A DNA stretch of 39,461 nucleotides from Candidatus Omnitrophota bacterium. GTDB taxonomy: Bacteria; Omnitrophota; Gorgyraeia; 1-14-0-20-64-10. How positions within the stretch are numbered: the first letter of the stretch is position 1; each line of letters begins with the position of its first letter. Both the position numbers and the translations under genes were made by a program. Under the pieces are notes generated by a model. The model saw only the letters and a list, made by a program, of their open reading frames with translations. It had not been told where the DNA came from and searched no databases. The stretch covers positions 1 to 39,461 of the forward strand of contig JACQCH010000015.1 of assembly GCA_016201735.1 (NCBI GenBank), in the 5' to 3' direction. Of this stretch, positions 6,860 through 14,637 are shown in pieces.

Positions 6860-7792
6860 TCATCCTCGCGATAGCAGCTTTTTAGCGAGTATCATAGTGG
6901 CTATGTCTTCAGCCAGACTCAATGGTGAAGCACCAAAACCTTCAAGATTTCTTACCCAAAATGTCTCCGAAACCTCTCCTTTGGGAGTCTTAACTGTCAT
7001 TCTACAACCCACTCGGACAGTGTTTTTTGAAGCTTCTATTCGGCGTTGAACAGCCTCCAGGACTTCTTTGTCTGACAGATTGCCTGGAGGAACGGGTGGA
7101 AGCGGAAGCTCTGGTTCGCTCAGATACTCCGTGTCCCAGCTTATCCAGAGTCCCTTCTCTGACGCTTCGTGCTGAAGTTTGGCAGATTCAACGGCTATTG
7201 GGTTCCAATCCAGTTCAGCCATGACCTCGATGTTAGTTATCAAATCCTGAATGTATTCGTACTGATGGCTTGACGGTAGGCCATCTATGATCTCTTTATC
7301 CTCCTCCAAAGCTTTCGTCAGGGTTGGCTGAAAATGCCGCCTAGCAAGGACTTGACCAATTAGCCCATCCACAATGGTCAGGGTGAGGTCTTCACCAAGC
7401 GGTACTTTCTCGTCATACGAAACAACGAAGAAAGGATAATTTGCCTCCTGGCAAACTCTTGTTTTCAAACCAAGTTTCAAGCTGCGGAGGGGATTGTTTC
7501 TAAAAGGTGCCGGAACATATTGCCCATCTCTGCTAAAACCATGACACATACCATCGAACTCGACTGATACGAGAGGTTCATCCTGTTTAGTACAGAGGGT
7601 GTAATCAACGCTGGTCGCGTAAAGATATTTCTTTTCCTTCTCGGAGAGGGTATCTGATCTGTCAATCTCAATAACGAGGGCAGAAAAAGGGAGGGAAGGA
7701 TAAAGGTTAAACTCCTTGCTCCAATGACTATGCAAGGTGGCAAAAAGTTCCTTCTCACTCTCACTGCCGAAAACATTTTTACGGACTTTCAC
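6860..7792 (-). CDS. DUF2726-like PD-(D/E)XK-type nuclease domain protein
   Basis: A 310-residue protein of unknown function. Residues 10-150 look like a DUF2726/PD-(D/E)XK fold: helix with Glu (SESEKELFATL), strand LYPSLPFSALV, SVDYTLC (Asp63), and VSVEFDGMCHGF with Glu78, Asp80 and His84 in the usual catalytic positions, followed by NYPFFVVSYDEK. The C-terminal half has no recognised domain; it ends with a compact unit (RVGCRMTVKTPKGEVSETFW). The start is GTG at 7792, with GGGGAG upstream. The DNA is visibly more AT-rich than the flanking nuo genes, which suggests acquisition. The family assignment is by pattern only. Confidence 0.6.
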   Translation of the reverse strand: MKVRKNVFGSESEKELFATLHSHWSKEFNLYPSLPFSALVIEIDRSDTLSEKEKKYLYATSVDYTLCTKQDEPLVSVEFDGMCHGFSRDGQYVPAPFRNNPLRSLKLGLKTRVCQEANYPFFVVSYDEKVPLGEDLTLTIVDGLIGQVLARRHFQPTLTKALEEDKEIIDGLPSSHQYEYIQDLITNIEVMAELDWNPIAVESAKLQHEASEKGLWISWDTEYLSEPELPLPPVPPGNLSDKEVLEAVQRRIEASKNTVRVGCRMTVKTPKGEVSETFWVRNLEGFGASPLSLAEDIATMILAKKLLSRG

Positions 7793-8148
7793 TTTTATTC
7801 CACTCCCCTGTAAAAGCTACTTGTGATATCGGAATAAGATTTGTCAACCTCTTCCGCAATTCCAGTGCATCCCACGTTTGTCCGTCATCCTCGCGAAAGC
7901 GAGGATCTGATCCTCATTTTCATGAGGATGACAGCTGCAGGCACGGACGAATCTTGGATGCACCCCGCAATTCCAGCGCCATCCCGGGCAAGTACACCTT
8001 GATCCTCGCTTTCGCGAGGATGACGGCTTCTGCGAGAGCCTGCCCTCGGCTTGACCGAGGGATGACGGTTTCTGCGATCCCCGCTGGAGTTTACCCTCGA
8101 GCGACATCGAGGGCAGGGATGACAGGTGAACGCGGGTATGACGTTGGT
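7793..8148. repeat. Repeat-filled gap between nuoD and the nuclease island
   Basis: This 356-base gap contains no gene. It holds a full family A unit (7884-7932), a half unit (8001-8024), two CCCTCGG/CCGAGGG-type palindromes (about 8043-8070 and 8094-8122) and a short direct repeat, CCGCAATTCCAG, at about 7854 and 7967. A -35-like TTGACA on the minus strand (about 7847-7852) may belong to a promoter of the nuclease gene, but no convincing -10 box sits 17 bases downstream. The block resembles successive insertions of palindromes into one another. Confidence 0.75.
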
Positions 8149-9513
8149 TCATCGGTCGAGTTCCCCGCCGATCATGTTCACCGAGCCGAAGGTGGGAATC
8201 ACATCCGCCATCATGTCTCCAACCAACAACTTCGGCAGGGCCGCCATGATCGTGAAGCAGGGAGGGCGCACCCGGACCCGATAGGCATTGTCGGAGCCGT
8301 CGCTGACGACGTAGAAGCCCAGCTCTCCATTGGCCCCTTCCACCGGGAGATAAACCTCCCCCTTCGGCGGCCGGATCCCATGCCCGAACATCACCAGCTT
8401 GAAATGCTGCATGAGTCCTTCGATGTTCCCGTAGGTATCCTCTTTCGGAGGCAGGAACACCCGCTTCTCCGGAGCCGCGATGTTCGCGTGAACCGGCTTC
8501 TCGGATCCCTCCAGCGTCGGATCGGTGACGGCGATCTTGCCGGCGATCTGCCGGATCCTCCCCATCTTCGCCGCATCCACCATCTCTGCCGCGGGGATCG
8601 CCTCCTCTTTCTCCTCGCTCGGCTCCATGGGCCGGCCGGTCTCCGGGTCAATCAGTACCGGCCCGGCCGGGATCTGCTTGAGACAGCGCTCGATGATCCG
8701 CATCGACTGCTCCATCTCCTCCATCCGGACGAAATACCGGTCCAGGTTGTCCCCATGGGAACCGAGAGGAACCTCGAACTCCAGCCGGTCGTACACCGAG
8801 TAGGGACAGGCCTTGCGAACATCGTAATTGACGCCGGTCGCCCGGAGGAACGGCCCGGTGATTCCATAAGAGACGGCATCCTCCTGGGAAATCTTGCCGG
8901 TTCCCTTCATCCGGTCCACGAAGATCCGGTTGCGGGTCAACAGTTTGTCCACCTCCACCAGGACGTTCCGGGTTTCCTTCAGCGCCTTCTCGCACCGCTC
9001 CGGGAAACCGGCGGGCAAATCTGCTTTAACTCCCCCCACCCTGCAGTAGGAGACGGTCAGCCGAGCCCCGGTCACCGCCTCCACCAACTCCCAGAGGTAT
9101 TCCCGGGCCTTGATCATATAAAGGAAGACGGTAAAGGCCCCCAGCTCCATGGCGCTGGCCCCGACACAGGTCAAGTGGTCGGTGATCCGTGAAATCTCGG
9201 AGCAGATCACCCGGATGTACTGGCATCGCTCCGGCACCTGGACTCCGAGAAGTTTCTCGACGGCCATGCAGTAGCCCATGTTGTTGATGAGCGGCGAGAC
9301 GTAATTCAACCGGTCGGTGTACGGGATCACTCCGTTGTAGGTGACAACCTCCGCCATCTTCTCGAACCCCCGGTGAAGATAGCCGATCTCCACATCGGCG
9401 GAGCGGACCGTTTCTCCATCCAGCCCCAGAATCATCCGGATGATCCCGTGCATCGCCGGGTGAGCGGGCCCAACGTTGAGCAGCATTTCTTTCGTTTCCA
9501 ACTGATTCTCCAT
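8149..9513 (-). CDS. nuoD: NADH-quinone oxidoreductase subunit D
   Basis: The 49-kDa-type subunit of complex I, forming the quinone-binding cavity with NuoB. Diagnostic segments are LLNVGPAHPAMHGIIRM near the N-terminus, EIGYLHRGFEKMAE, DRLNYVSPLINNMGY and the C-terminal DVIPTFGSVNMIGGELDR. It has about 458 residues against roughly 400 for most NuoD proteins: a charged insertion (about residues 296-360) precedes the conserved TYGNIEGLMQHFKL motif. The ATG at 9513 is chosen over one at 9525, which lies inside the family A repeat at 9521-9564; the repeat end, GGGGATGAC, may serve as its ribosome-binding site. Confidence 0.96.
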   Translation of the reverse strand: MENQLETKEMLLNVGPAHPAMHGIIRMILGLDGETVRSADVEIGYLHRGFEKMAEVVTYNGVIPYTDRLNYVSPLINNMGYCMAVEKLLGVQVPERCQYIRVICSEISRITDHLTCVGASAMELGAFTVFLYMIKAREYLWELVEAVTGARLTVSYCRVGGVKADLPAGFPERCEKALKETRNVLVEVDKLLTRNRIFVDRMKGTGKISQEDAVSYGITGPFLRATGVNYDVRKACPYSVYDRLEFEVPLGSHGDNLDRYFVRMEEMEQSMRIIERCLKQIPAGPVLIDPETGRPMEPSEEKEEAIPAAEMVDAAKMGRIRQIAGKIAVTDPTLEGSEKPVHANIAAPEKRVFLPPKEDTYGNIEGLMQHFKLVMFGHGIRPPKGEVYLPVEGANGELGFYVVSDGSDNAYRVRVRPPCFTIMAALPKLLVGDMMADVIPTFGSVNMIGGELDR

Positions 9514-9520
9514 GGTATTT

Positions 9521-9564
9521 GTCATCCCCGCGCAAGCGGGGATCCTCGCTTTCGCGAGGATGAC
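9521..9564. repeat. Family A double palindrome between nuoC and nuoD
   Basis: GTCATCCCCGC...GCGGGGAT followed by ATCCTCGCTTTCGCGAGGAT and TGAC. It fills most of the short nuoC-nuoD gap and provides both an alternative ATG for nuoD (9525) and the only purine-rich stretch before ATG 9513. A short GTGGATC/GATCCAC palindrome follows at 9565-9582. Confidence 0.9.
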
Positions 9565-9582
9565 GTGGATCTTCGATCCACG

Positions 9583-10161
9583 TCAATTCACCGGACCGAT
9601 CAGGGGCTGGCGTTTGTTCACCGGATAATCTTTCCTCAACGGATGACCCTGGAACTCCTCGTACATCAGGATCCGCTTTAAGCCGGGATGCCCCGGGAAC
9701 CGGATCCCGAACATGTCCCACACCTCTCGCTCAAACCAGTTGGCGCTGGCCCAGAGCGGAGTGAGGGAATCCAGTTCACCCTCCGGCTCTTCGATGGGAA
9801 CCTTGACCCGCAGACGATGCTTGAGAGAGAGGGAGAAGAAATGGTACACCACCTCGAACCGGGCCTTGGTTGCCGGGCCCGGCCATGGCGCCGGATCGGG
9901 AACCTGCGTCAGGGCCGCCACCGGCACTCCCGAAGGAACAAAGCCGGCGGGGGCCGGCTTTTTCTTCCCGAAGGTTAAGAAATCCACCGCCGTCAGATCG
10001 ATCAGGAAATTCATTTGGAAGGCCGGGTCGTCCTTCAAGGTTCGGGCGATTTCCAGGAGATGTTCCCGGCGGATCGTCACCGTGGCATCGCCCCGGTAAT
10101 CATGGGTGGCGATGACCGCGGCGGGAAACCGGCTGGAGAGGAGTTCAGAGAGTGAAGCCAC
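9583..10161 (-). CDS. nuoC: NADH-quinone oxidoreductase subunit C
   Basis: The 30-kDa-type subunit of complex I, 192 residues, a peripheral-arm protein beside NuoD with no cofactor. The signature near residues 139-182 is WFEREVWDMFGIRFPGHPGL, RRILM-like KRILMYEEF and GHPLRKDYP. A proline- and alanine-rich stretch (about residues 68-95) separates the N-terminal sheet from the signature. The start overlaps the nuoB 3' end by 17 bases, which supports translational coupling. NuoC and NuoD are separate here, unlike the fused form in enterobacteria. Confidence 0.96.
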   Translation of the reverse strand: MASLSELLSSRFPAAVIATHDYRGDATVTIRREHLLEIARTLKDDPAFQMNFLIDLTAVDFLTFGKKKPAPAGFVPSGVPVAALTQVPDPAPWPGPATKARFEVVYHFFSLSLKHRLRVKVPIEEPEGELDSLTPLWASANWFEREVWDMFGIRFPGHPGLKRILMYEEFQGHPLRKDYPVNKRQPLIGPVN

Positions 10162-10681
10162 GCCGCGCCTCAGCCGCTAACTCGGAGGTTTTTCCATAAT
10201 ATCGCTGAGCGGGAGGGTACGGCTTGCCGTCGGCTTGAGCCTGAATCTTCTCCTGAAGCTTCAAGAGCCCATCCAGCACATACTCCGGTCTCGGAGGACA
10301 CCCGGGAATATAGATGTCGACCGGAATCAGGGTATCGATCCCCATCACCGTCGCGTAGTTGTCGTAGAAGCCGCCGGTGCAGGTGCAGACCCCGAACGCC
10401 ACCACCCATTTCGGTTCGGTCATCTGGTCGTGGATCTTCTTCAAAACCGGGGCGATCTTATGGCTGATCGTCCCAACGACAAACAGGACGTCCGCCTGCC
10501 GGGGCGAGAACCGGGGGAACCCGGCCCCGAATCGGTCCACGTCGTAATGAGAGCAGGCCGTCGCCATATACTCCATCCCGCAGCAGGCCGTCACGAACGG
10601 GTATTGGAAGATCGAAAACTTCCGGGCCCAGCCGATGGCTGAATCCAGCTTGCTTGTGACGAAATTATCGCCGCCGAACAT
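10145..10681 (-). CDS. nuoB: NADH-quinone oxidoreductase subunit B
   Basis: The 20-kDa-type subunit (178 residues) carrying the terminal [4Fe-4S] cluster N2, the direct electron donor to quinone. Ligands are the adjacent C33-C34 (TACCGMEYMA), C99 (FGVCTCTGG) and C128 (YIPGCPPRPE). RFSPRQADVLFVVGTI is the conserved NiFe-hydrogenase-like small subunit segment. The region between the nuoA stop and this start consists only of a short palindromic repeat (10682-10713) that abuts the ATG, so the native ribosome-binding region appears replaced. Confidence 0.97.
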   Translation of the reverse strand: MFGGDNFVTSKLDSAIGWARKFSIFQYPFVTACCGMEYMATACSHYDVDRFGAGFPRFSPRQADVLFVVGTISHKIAPVLKKIHDQMTEPKWVVAFGVCTCTGGFYDNYATVMGIDTLIPVDIYIPGCPPRPEYVLDGLLKLQEKIQAQADGKPYPPAQRYYGKTSELAAEARRGFTL

Positions 10682-10713
10682 CGAGATTTCTCGCTTCGCT
10701 CGAAATGACGCCG
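10682..10713. repeat. Family D palindromic fragment between nuoA and nuoB
   Basis: The minus strand reads GTCATTTCGAGCGAAGCGAG and then AAATCTCG: a TTTCGAGCGAAGCGAGAAA palindrome with flanks, a third repeat type common as an interspersed element in many genomes. It occupies the whole nuoA-nuoB gap and ends at the nuoB start codon. It is the only copy seen here. Confidence 0.65.
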
Positions 10714-10714
10714 A

Positions 10715-11068
10715 TCATTGCCACTCCAAGGCCCCCTTCTTCCAGGCGTAGAGGAAGCCCGCCACCACGATCCCCATAAAGACGGCCATCTCCAGGAAAC
10801 CGGCCATCCCCAAATACCGGTAGACGACCGCCCAGGGAAACAGGAAGACCAGCTCCACATCGAACAGGATGAACAGCATCGCCACGAGGTAAAATTTCAC
10901 GGAGAAACGGCCGCCGGGCAGTTTGAACGGCTCCTCGCCGCATTCGAACGGCTCCGACTTGGCCGGCGTGGGGGCCTTCGGCCCGAGAACAGAGGCCAGG
11001 ACGATGAACGCCCCGCCGACCGCGGCCGCCAGGACGAACATGATGAGAATTCCCAGATATTCATTCAT
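10715..11068 (-). CDS. nuoA: NADH-quinone oxidoreductase subunit A
   Basis: A small three-helix membrane subunit of complex I. From the ATG at 11068 it has 117 residues, the family norm; upstream ATGs would add a non-conserved peptide. The conserved loop KSEPFECGEEPF and the segment RFSVKFYLVAMLFILFDVEL, followed by VFLFPWAVV, identify it clearly. It is the first gene of the nuo operon, and a promoter ends 13 bases before this start, which also supports the start choice. Confidence 0.95.
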   Translation of the reverse strand: MNEYLGILIMFVLAAAVGGAFIVLASVLGPKAPTPAKSEPFECGEEPFKLPGGRFSVKFYLVAMLFILFDVELVFLFPWAVVYRYLGMAGFLEMAVFMGIVVAGFLYAWKKGALEWQ

Positions 11069-11081
11069 GGAGAGAATTGCC

Positions 11082-11110
11082 ATTATATAATAGGAACCGC
11101 ACCGCCGCAA
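11082..11110 (-). promoter_or_regulatory. Promoter of the nuo operon
   Basis: On the minus strand TTGCGG (11110-11105), a 17-base spacer and a perfect TATAAT (11087-11082) precede the nuoA ATG at 11068. The predicted transcription start falls within about 7 bases of the ATG, so the leader would be very short, and no ribosome-binding site is seen. Prediction only. Confidence 0.6.
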
Positions 11111-11129
11111 GACGAGGAGCTTTATCCCC

Positions 11130-11924
11130 ATGAAACCGTATCTTCAACTGATGCACCAGGTCCTGGAACAGGGGACCAAAAAGCAGGATCGAACCGGAAC
11201 AGGGACATTGTCCTTCTTCGGCGCCCAGATCCGGTTTAATCTCTCCGAGGGCTTCCCTCTGATCACCACGAAGAGGATTCACTTAAGATCGGTGATCGTG
11301 GAACTGCTCTGGTTCCTCCGGGGAGACACCAACACCAAATACCTCAAGGACCATGGGGTCACCATCTGGGATGAGTGGGCCGATTCAAAAGGGGATTTGG
11401 GCCCCATCTACGGCCATCAATGGAGGAGCTGGCCCACCTCCGATGGGAAAACCATTGACCAGATCGGTCAGGTCATTGACCGGATCAAGAAGAACCCCGA
11501 TTCCCGGCGTCTCATCGTTTCGGCCTGGAACGTCGCGGAGATCGAACGGATGAAGCTTCCCCCCTGCCACTGCCTGTTCCAATTTTACGTGGCGGAGGGC
11601 AGACTCTCCTGCCAGATGTACCAGCGGTCCGCCGATCTGTTCCTGGGGGTTCCCTTCAACATCGCCTCCTATTCCCTGTTGACGATGATGTTCGCCCAGG
11701 TTTGTGGATTGCAGCCGGGGGAATTTATCCACACCTTCGGGGATGTCCACCTGTATCTGAATCATCTCGAGCAGGCAAAACTCCAGCTTTCCCGGGAGCC
11801 GTTCCCCCTGCCCCGGATGCGGCTGAACCCCGAGGTTAAATCAATCTTCGATTTCAAACCTGAGGACTTCACGCTGGAGAATTATCAGCATCATCTTCCG
11901 ATCCGAGCCGAAGTCGCCGTATGA
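11130..11924 (+). CDS. thyA: Thymidylate synthase
   Basis: Converts dUMP to dTMP using methylene-tetrahydrofolate, producing dihydrofolate. The 264 residues equal the E. coli enzyme length. The catalytic Cys146 is in [14 protein letters not shown], the phosphate-binding Arg pair in [14 protein letters not shown], and further conserved segments are [20 protein letters not shown] and [19 protein letters not shown] ribosome-binding site lies 10 bases before the ATG. It is divergent from nuoA and followed at once by folA, which regenerates tetrahydrofolate from the product. Confidence 0.98.
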   Translation: MKPYLQLMHQVLEQGTKKQDRTGTGTLSFFGAQIRFNLSEGFPLITTKRIHLRSVIVELLWFLRGDTNTKYLKDHGVTIWDEWADSKGDLGPIYGHQWRSWPTSDGKTIDQIGQVIDRIKKNPDSRRLIVSAWNVAEIERMKLPPCHCLFQFYVAEGRLSCQMYQRSADLFLGVPFNIASYSLLTMMFAQVCGLQPGEFIHTFGDVHLYLNHLEQAKLQLSREPFPLPRMRLNPEVKSIFDFKPEDFTLENYQHHLPIRAEVAV

Positions 11925-11941
11925 CCGCCGTTCATTCTAAA

Positions 11942-11973
11942 CCGTTCGTCCTGAGCTTGTCGAAGGACGAAGG
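11942..11973. repeat. Family C palindrome between thyA and folA
   Basis: CCGTTCGTCCT, loop GAGCTTGTCGA, then AGGACGAAGG. It fills most of the 49-base gap, and its final AAGGACGAAGG lies immediately before the folA ATG (11974), so the repeat itself seems to provide the ribosome-binding site. Confidence 0.85.
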
Positions 11974-12459
11974 ATGATTATTTCTCTCGTTGTCGCCGTA
12001 TCGCAGAACGGCGTGATCGGCAAAAACAACCGTCTTCCCTGGAAACTACCGGCCGATCTGAAGCGATTCAAACAGCTCACGATGAATCACCCGATCCTCA
12101 TGGGGCGAAAAACCTTTGAGTCGATCGGGAAACCTTTGCCGGGGCGGACGAATATCGTGATCACCCATCAGAAGGATTTCGCATGCTGCGGGTGCCTGAC
12201 CGCCTCTTCCATTGAAAAGGGGCTCCAGCTCTGCGAAAATGCCGATGAGGTGTTCGTGATCGGCGGAGCGAGCATTTACGAGCAGTCCCTGCCGCTGGCG
12301 GACCGGATCTACCTGACGCGGATCCACCAGGATTTTGAGGGAGACACCCGACTGTTCAACTTGGACAAGTCGGCCTGGCAGGAAATCTTTCGGGAAGATT
12401 TCAAATCCGATACGGGGAATAAATACCCTTACAGCTTTGTTACCTTAAAGAAGAAGTAA
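11974..12459 (+). CDS. folA: Dihydrofolate reductase
   Basis: Reduces dihydrofolate to tetrahydrofolate with NADPH. The 161 residues match the bacterial norm. Visible are the N-terminal MIISLVVAVSQNGVIGKNN, the Met20-type loop with LPWKLPADLKRFK (the catalytic Asp in PADL), the NADPH motif MGRKTFESIGKPLPGRTN and VFVIGGASIYEQSLPLADRI. It follows thyA, whose reaction produces its substrate. The start codon immediately follows a palindromic repeat. It is convergent with the DUF2283 gene, 7 bases downstream. Confidence 0.97.
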   Translation: MIISLVVAVSQNGVIGKNNRLPWKLPADLKRFKQLTMNHPILMGRKTFESIGKPLPGRTNIVITHQKDFACCGCLTASSIEKGLQLCENADEVFVIGGASIYEQSLPLADRIYLTRIHQDFEGDTRLFNLDKSAWQEIFREDFKSDTGNKYPYSFVTLKKK

Positions 12460-12466
12460 GATGATG

Positions 12467-12766
12467 TTACGCGGGCTGGAGGATTTCGGCGAGTTTTTCT
12501 GGGTGGAGCCGGCGCAGTTCGGGCATGTGGTATTCCCGCGCCAACTGATTGAGTTTACGGTGGATTTGAACCGCCACCTGGCGAGGGCGTACCCATAAGA
12601 GTTCGATCCCCACAAGCTGGCCTTTGTCATCTAAATCCAGATTGATGAAGTCGGCATACTCTATGGTTTTCGCCACTCGGTCATCACTAAGTTTAATGTA
12701 GGCAGCCTTGGCTTGGATATCATAGGCAATTTCCAAAACTCGAATCCTTCGACGTATCCTCATCAC
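12467..12766 (-). CDS. DUF2283 family protein
   Basis: Residues 11-60 (EIAYDIQAKAAYIKLSDDRV, then EYADFINLDLDDKGQLVGIE) match the DUF2283 pattern: a small beta-rich domain of unknown function, often found near toxin-antitoxin and defence genes. A basic C-terminal tail of about 40 residues is unusual for the family. The start is uncertain: GTG/ATG at 12766/12763, or TTG at 12736, which has AAGGA upstream and would begin right at the domain. It is the last gene of the minus-strand accessory cassette, 8 bases after the HEPN gene. Confidence 0.75.
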   Translation of the reverse strand: MMRIRRRIRVLEIAYDIQAKAAYIKLSDDRVAKTIEYADFINLDLDDKGQLVGIELLWVRPRQVAVQIHRKLNQLAREYHMPELRRLHPEKLAEILQPA

Positions 12767-12774
12767 TGCCTGAG

Positions 12775-13359
12775 CTATTTCCTCTCGCCACCTGACATTG
12801 CCTCCACCCTGACCTTCTCAATGTCCCCCAACATATCGCGAGTATCGTGTTCTGACGACTCCACAAGGTTCCTAGTCCCATACCCGCTTGCCAGGCCCAT
12901 CTGATTTAGTATGGCCGCTGTCTCGTAAATGAGGCCCCGGAAGTTATTCATCGTGATGTTGGCTTTCTTGAACGCTTCGAAGGGATCGACCTTTGCAGAC
13001 AAGTGGGCGAACACGTTGTTCCGTATCATCAGTATCTTCTTGACGATCGACTCGCTGTCCTTTACCCGCTGCTCGATCTCTTGCCTCTGTTGTCCGTCCA
13101 CCTTGTCTGCTGATTCCAATTCTCTAAGCACCCTATAGAGACTAACATTGTTTGGACCATCATCATAAATCGTCGAAAGTGCCATCAGCATAGCAACAAA
13201 GTGGGCACTGAGTGACGGAGGGAAGAACCAAGGATATTTATTCATGACGTCAACGTACTTGGGCCGGTCAACCTCGTTTTTAAAAACATACCAGATCCCA
13301 TAGTGAATCCGTGCCGCCACGACATTGTCGAACAAACGGCCAAAATGATCCTCGGACAT
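12775..13359 (-). CDS. AbiU2-like HEPN-domain protein
   Basis: A 194-residue helical protein. The segment YPWFFPPSLSAHFVAMLMAL followed by STIYDDGPNNVSLYRVLREL matches AbiU2-type HEPN proteins, and R113-N-N-V-F-A-H119 is the HEPN RX4-6H ribonuclease motif. HEPN proteins often act as RNA-cleaving toxins in abortive infection or toxin-antitoxin systems, but no such activity is shown here. No MNT nucleotidyltransferase partner is adjacent, so it would be a solo HEPN or be controlled by a neighbour (DUF6941, DUF2283). AT-richer than the flanking housekeeping genes. Confidence 0.65.
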   Translation of the reverse strand: MSEDHFGRLFDNVVAARIHYGIWYVFKNEVDRPKYVDVMNKYPWFFPPSLSAHFVAMLMALSTIYDDGPNNVSLYRVLRELESADKVDGQQRQEIEQRVKDSESIVKKILMIRNNVFAHLSAKVDPFEAFKKANITMNNFRGLIYETAAILNQMGLASGYGTRNLVESSEHDTRDMLGDIEKVRVEAMSGGERK

Positions 13360-13471
13360 TTACTTTTTCCTCCTGCCCAGAGACTTCTGGATGTACTGCT
13401 TCTGCTGGAATCATTCGTCTAACGCCTTGTATGGTTGGATGCTGTCTTCGGAAGTATATATGCAGAACCCC

Positions 13472-13888
13472 CTACGCCTGGAGCTGTACGCGCTGAGCAA
13501 CCCGGAGGGCGATGCTTTTCACGCTGAAGTTGTCAACGACGATCTCAAAACTGTAACCTCCAAACTTCTCAAACTTCAGGTTGGCGAAGTTCAATACAGT
13601 TAGGAATCCTTGTTGCCAACCTTTGGGGAGGTTCGGATTCTGTCCGATCTCTAAATCTCCTCCCACAGAAGCCATCCGTTTCCCATCCTCATCCATGAGA
13701 TTGATTTCCACTCGGTGTTTTCTACCAACTTCAGCAGGTGTAAAGAATAGCCTCATGACGAGCGACAGGTGCGGATGAGCCACTGGGATGTTCGATGCCC
13801 AGATCGTATCGAAAGCCCCGCCGATTGCATATAATTTACCCTCTGCAACCTCTGCGGCATCAGCCAAAAATGCGAGATCAAGATCCAA
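13472..13888 (-). CDS. DUF6941-like protein of unknown function
   Basis: A 138-residue protein with the pattern LDLAFLADAAEVAEGKLYAI, GGAFDTIW, PHLSLVMRLFFTPAEVGRKH and INLMDEDGKRM, which I recognise as the DUF6941 family (small, predicted beta-sandwich). No enzymatic motif is visible. The gene follows brnA by 5 bases, so it belongs to the same transcript, and precedes the HEPN gene after a 112-base gap in which nothing was recognised. Function unknown; a partner or sensor role for the neighbouring toxins is speculation. Confidence 0.55.
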   Translation of the reverse strand: MDLDLAFLADAAEVAEGKLYAIGGAFDTIWASNIPVAHPHLSLVMRLFFTPAEVGRKHRVEINLMDEDGKRMASVGGDLEIGQNPNLPKGWQQGFLTVLNFANLKFEKFGGYSFEIVVDNFSVKSIALRVAQRVQLQA

Positions 13889-13893
13889 CGCTC

Positions 13894-14310
13894 TTACCTC
13901 CGACTCTGATTAAACACCCCCGCTTCCTTATGCATCGGAACCTTAAATTCTCTACCCAACGCCTCAAGTTCTACTTCTAAGGATGAGGAGGTTGAGGAAA
14001 CCTCTTCCAGGACTCCCTGCCGTTCTTGGCGCCGTAACGCATCGCTTCGGAACGCTTCCATCAACGCCTCGTCCAAGAGCATCCTGATGAGCTGCTGGTA
14101 GCCAATGTTCCCTTTCTGCATGGCGACAGCACGGAGTTGTCGAATCATATCCATCGGCAGCCGGATCGAGATTGGCTTGCTCTCCCGCTTCTTACCCGGC
14201 ACATAGAGTGCCTGGTTTTCGTCAAAGTCCTTCAGGGCATCCCTACCCTTTGAGATCAGCTCCCGATCGACTTCTCGCTCAAACGGCGTCCTTTTTCTAA
14301 TCATGGCCAC
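13894..14310 (-). CDS. brnA: BrnA/CopG-like antitoxin
   Basis: 138 residues. The central segment KPISIRLPMDMIRQLRAVAM followed by QKGNIGYQQLIRMLLDEAL is a ribbon-helix-helix DNA-binding unit as in BrnA/CopG antitoxins (strand ISIRLP, two helices). The N-terminal part (MAMIRKRTPFEREVDREL) may bind the toxin. A charged C-terminal tail of about 45 residues is longer than usual. It lies 8 bases downstream of the BrnT-like toxin gene, the usual brnT-brnA order. The complex would be expected to repress its own promoter at 14638-14666. Confidence 0.75.
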   Translation of the reverse strand: MAMIRKRTPFEREVDRELISKGRDALKDFDENQALYVPGKKRESKPISIRLPMDMIRQLRAVAMQKGNIGYQQLIRMLLDEALMEAFRSDALRRQERQGVLEEVSSTSSSLEVELEALGREFKVPMHKEAGVFNQSRR

Positions 14311-14318
14311 ACCTCCGT

Positions 14319-14603
14319 TTACCTGTCATCCCAAGCGGTAATCGGTCGGACCCAATTCCCAAACAGATACTGGACGATGATCACCAACTTCCTCCCGCCA
14401 TCCGTGACGCCCCGTACCACGTACCGATCCCCATACTTCTCGGGTTGAGATTTTGCCTTCTCGTGAGGGACAGCCGTGTGCGGGTTGTCGAAGCACTCCT
14501 CCACATCGAAAACCGAAATTCCATGCTCCCATATTTTTGGCTCATTCTCCTCATCCCAGTCAAAAACCGGGTCATCGCCCCACGGTTCGAACTTTAGAAC
14601 CAC
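14319..14603 (-). CDS. brnT: BrnT-family toxin
   Basis: 94 residues with the BrnT pattern: PVFDWDEENEPKIWEHGISVFDVEE, cut here as FDWDEENEPKIWEHGISV and ECFDNPHT, then EKYGDRYVVRGVTDGGRKLV and RPITAWDDR. BrnT proteins are RelE-fold ribonucleases that inhibit translation when free of BrnA. The C-terminal end is slightly shortened compared with the usual R-I-I-S-A-R form, having PITAWDDR. The start codon is GTG at 14603, the first gene of the accessory cassette, with a clear promoter upstream. Confidence 0.75.
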   Translation of the reverse strand: MVLKFEPWGDDPVFDWDEENEPKIWEHGISVFDVEECFDNPHTAVPHEKAKSQPEKYGDRYVVRGVTDGGRKLVIIVQYLFGNWVRPITAWDDR

Positions 14604-14637
14604 CGCTCAAGCATCCCTAAGTTGACTTCTGCTATTG

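Noticed and set aside
7954-9192. A 412-codon plus-strand frame opposite nuoD
   Set aside because: Its start lies in the repeat block and the rest mirrors NuoD; no domain seen.
13360-13471. A small gene in the gap between the DUF6941 and HEPN genes
   Set aside because: Only short frames without ribosome-binding sites or recognisable sequence; left as an unexplained 112-base gap.
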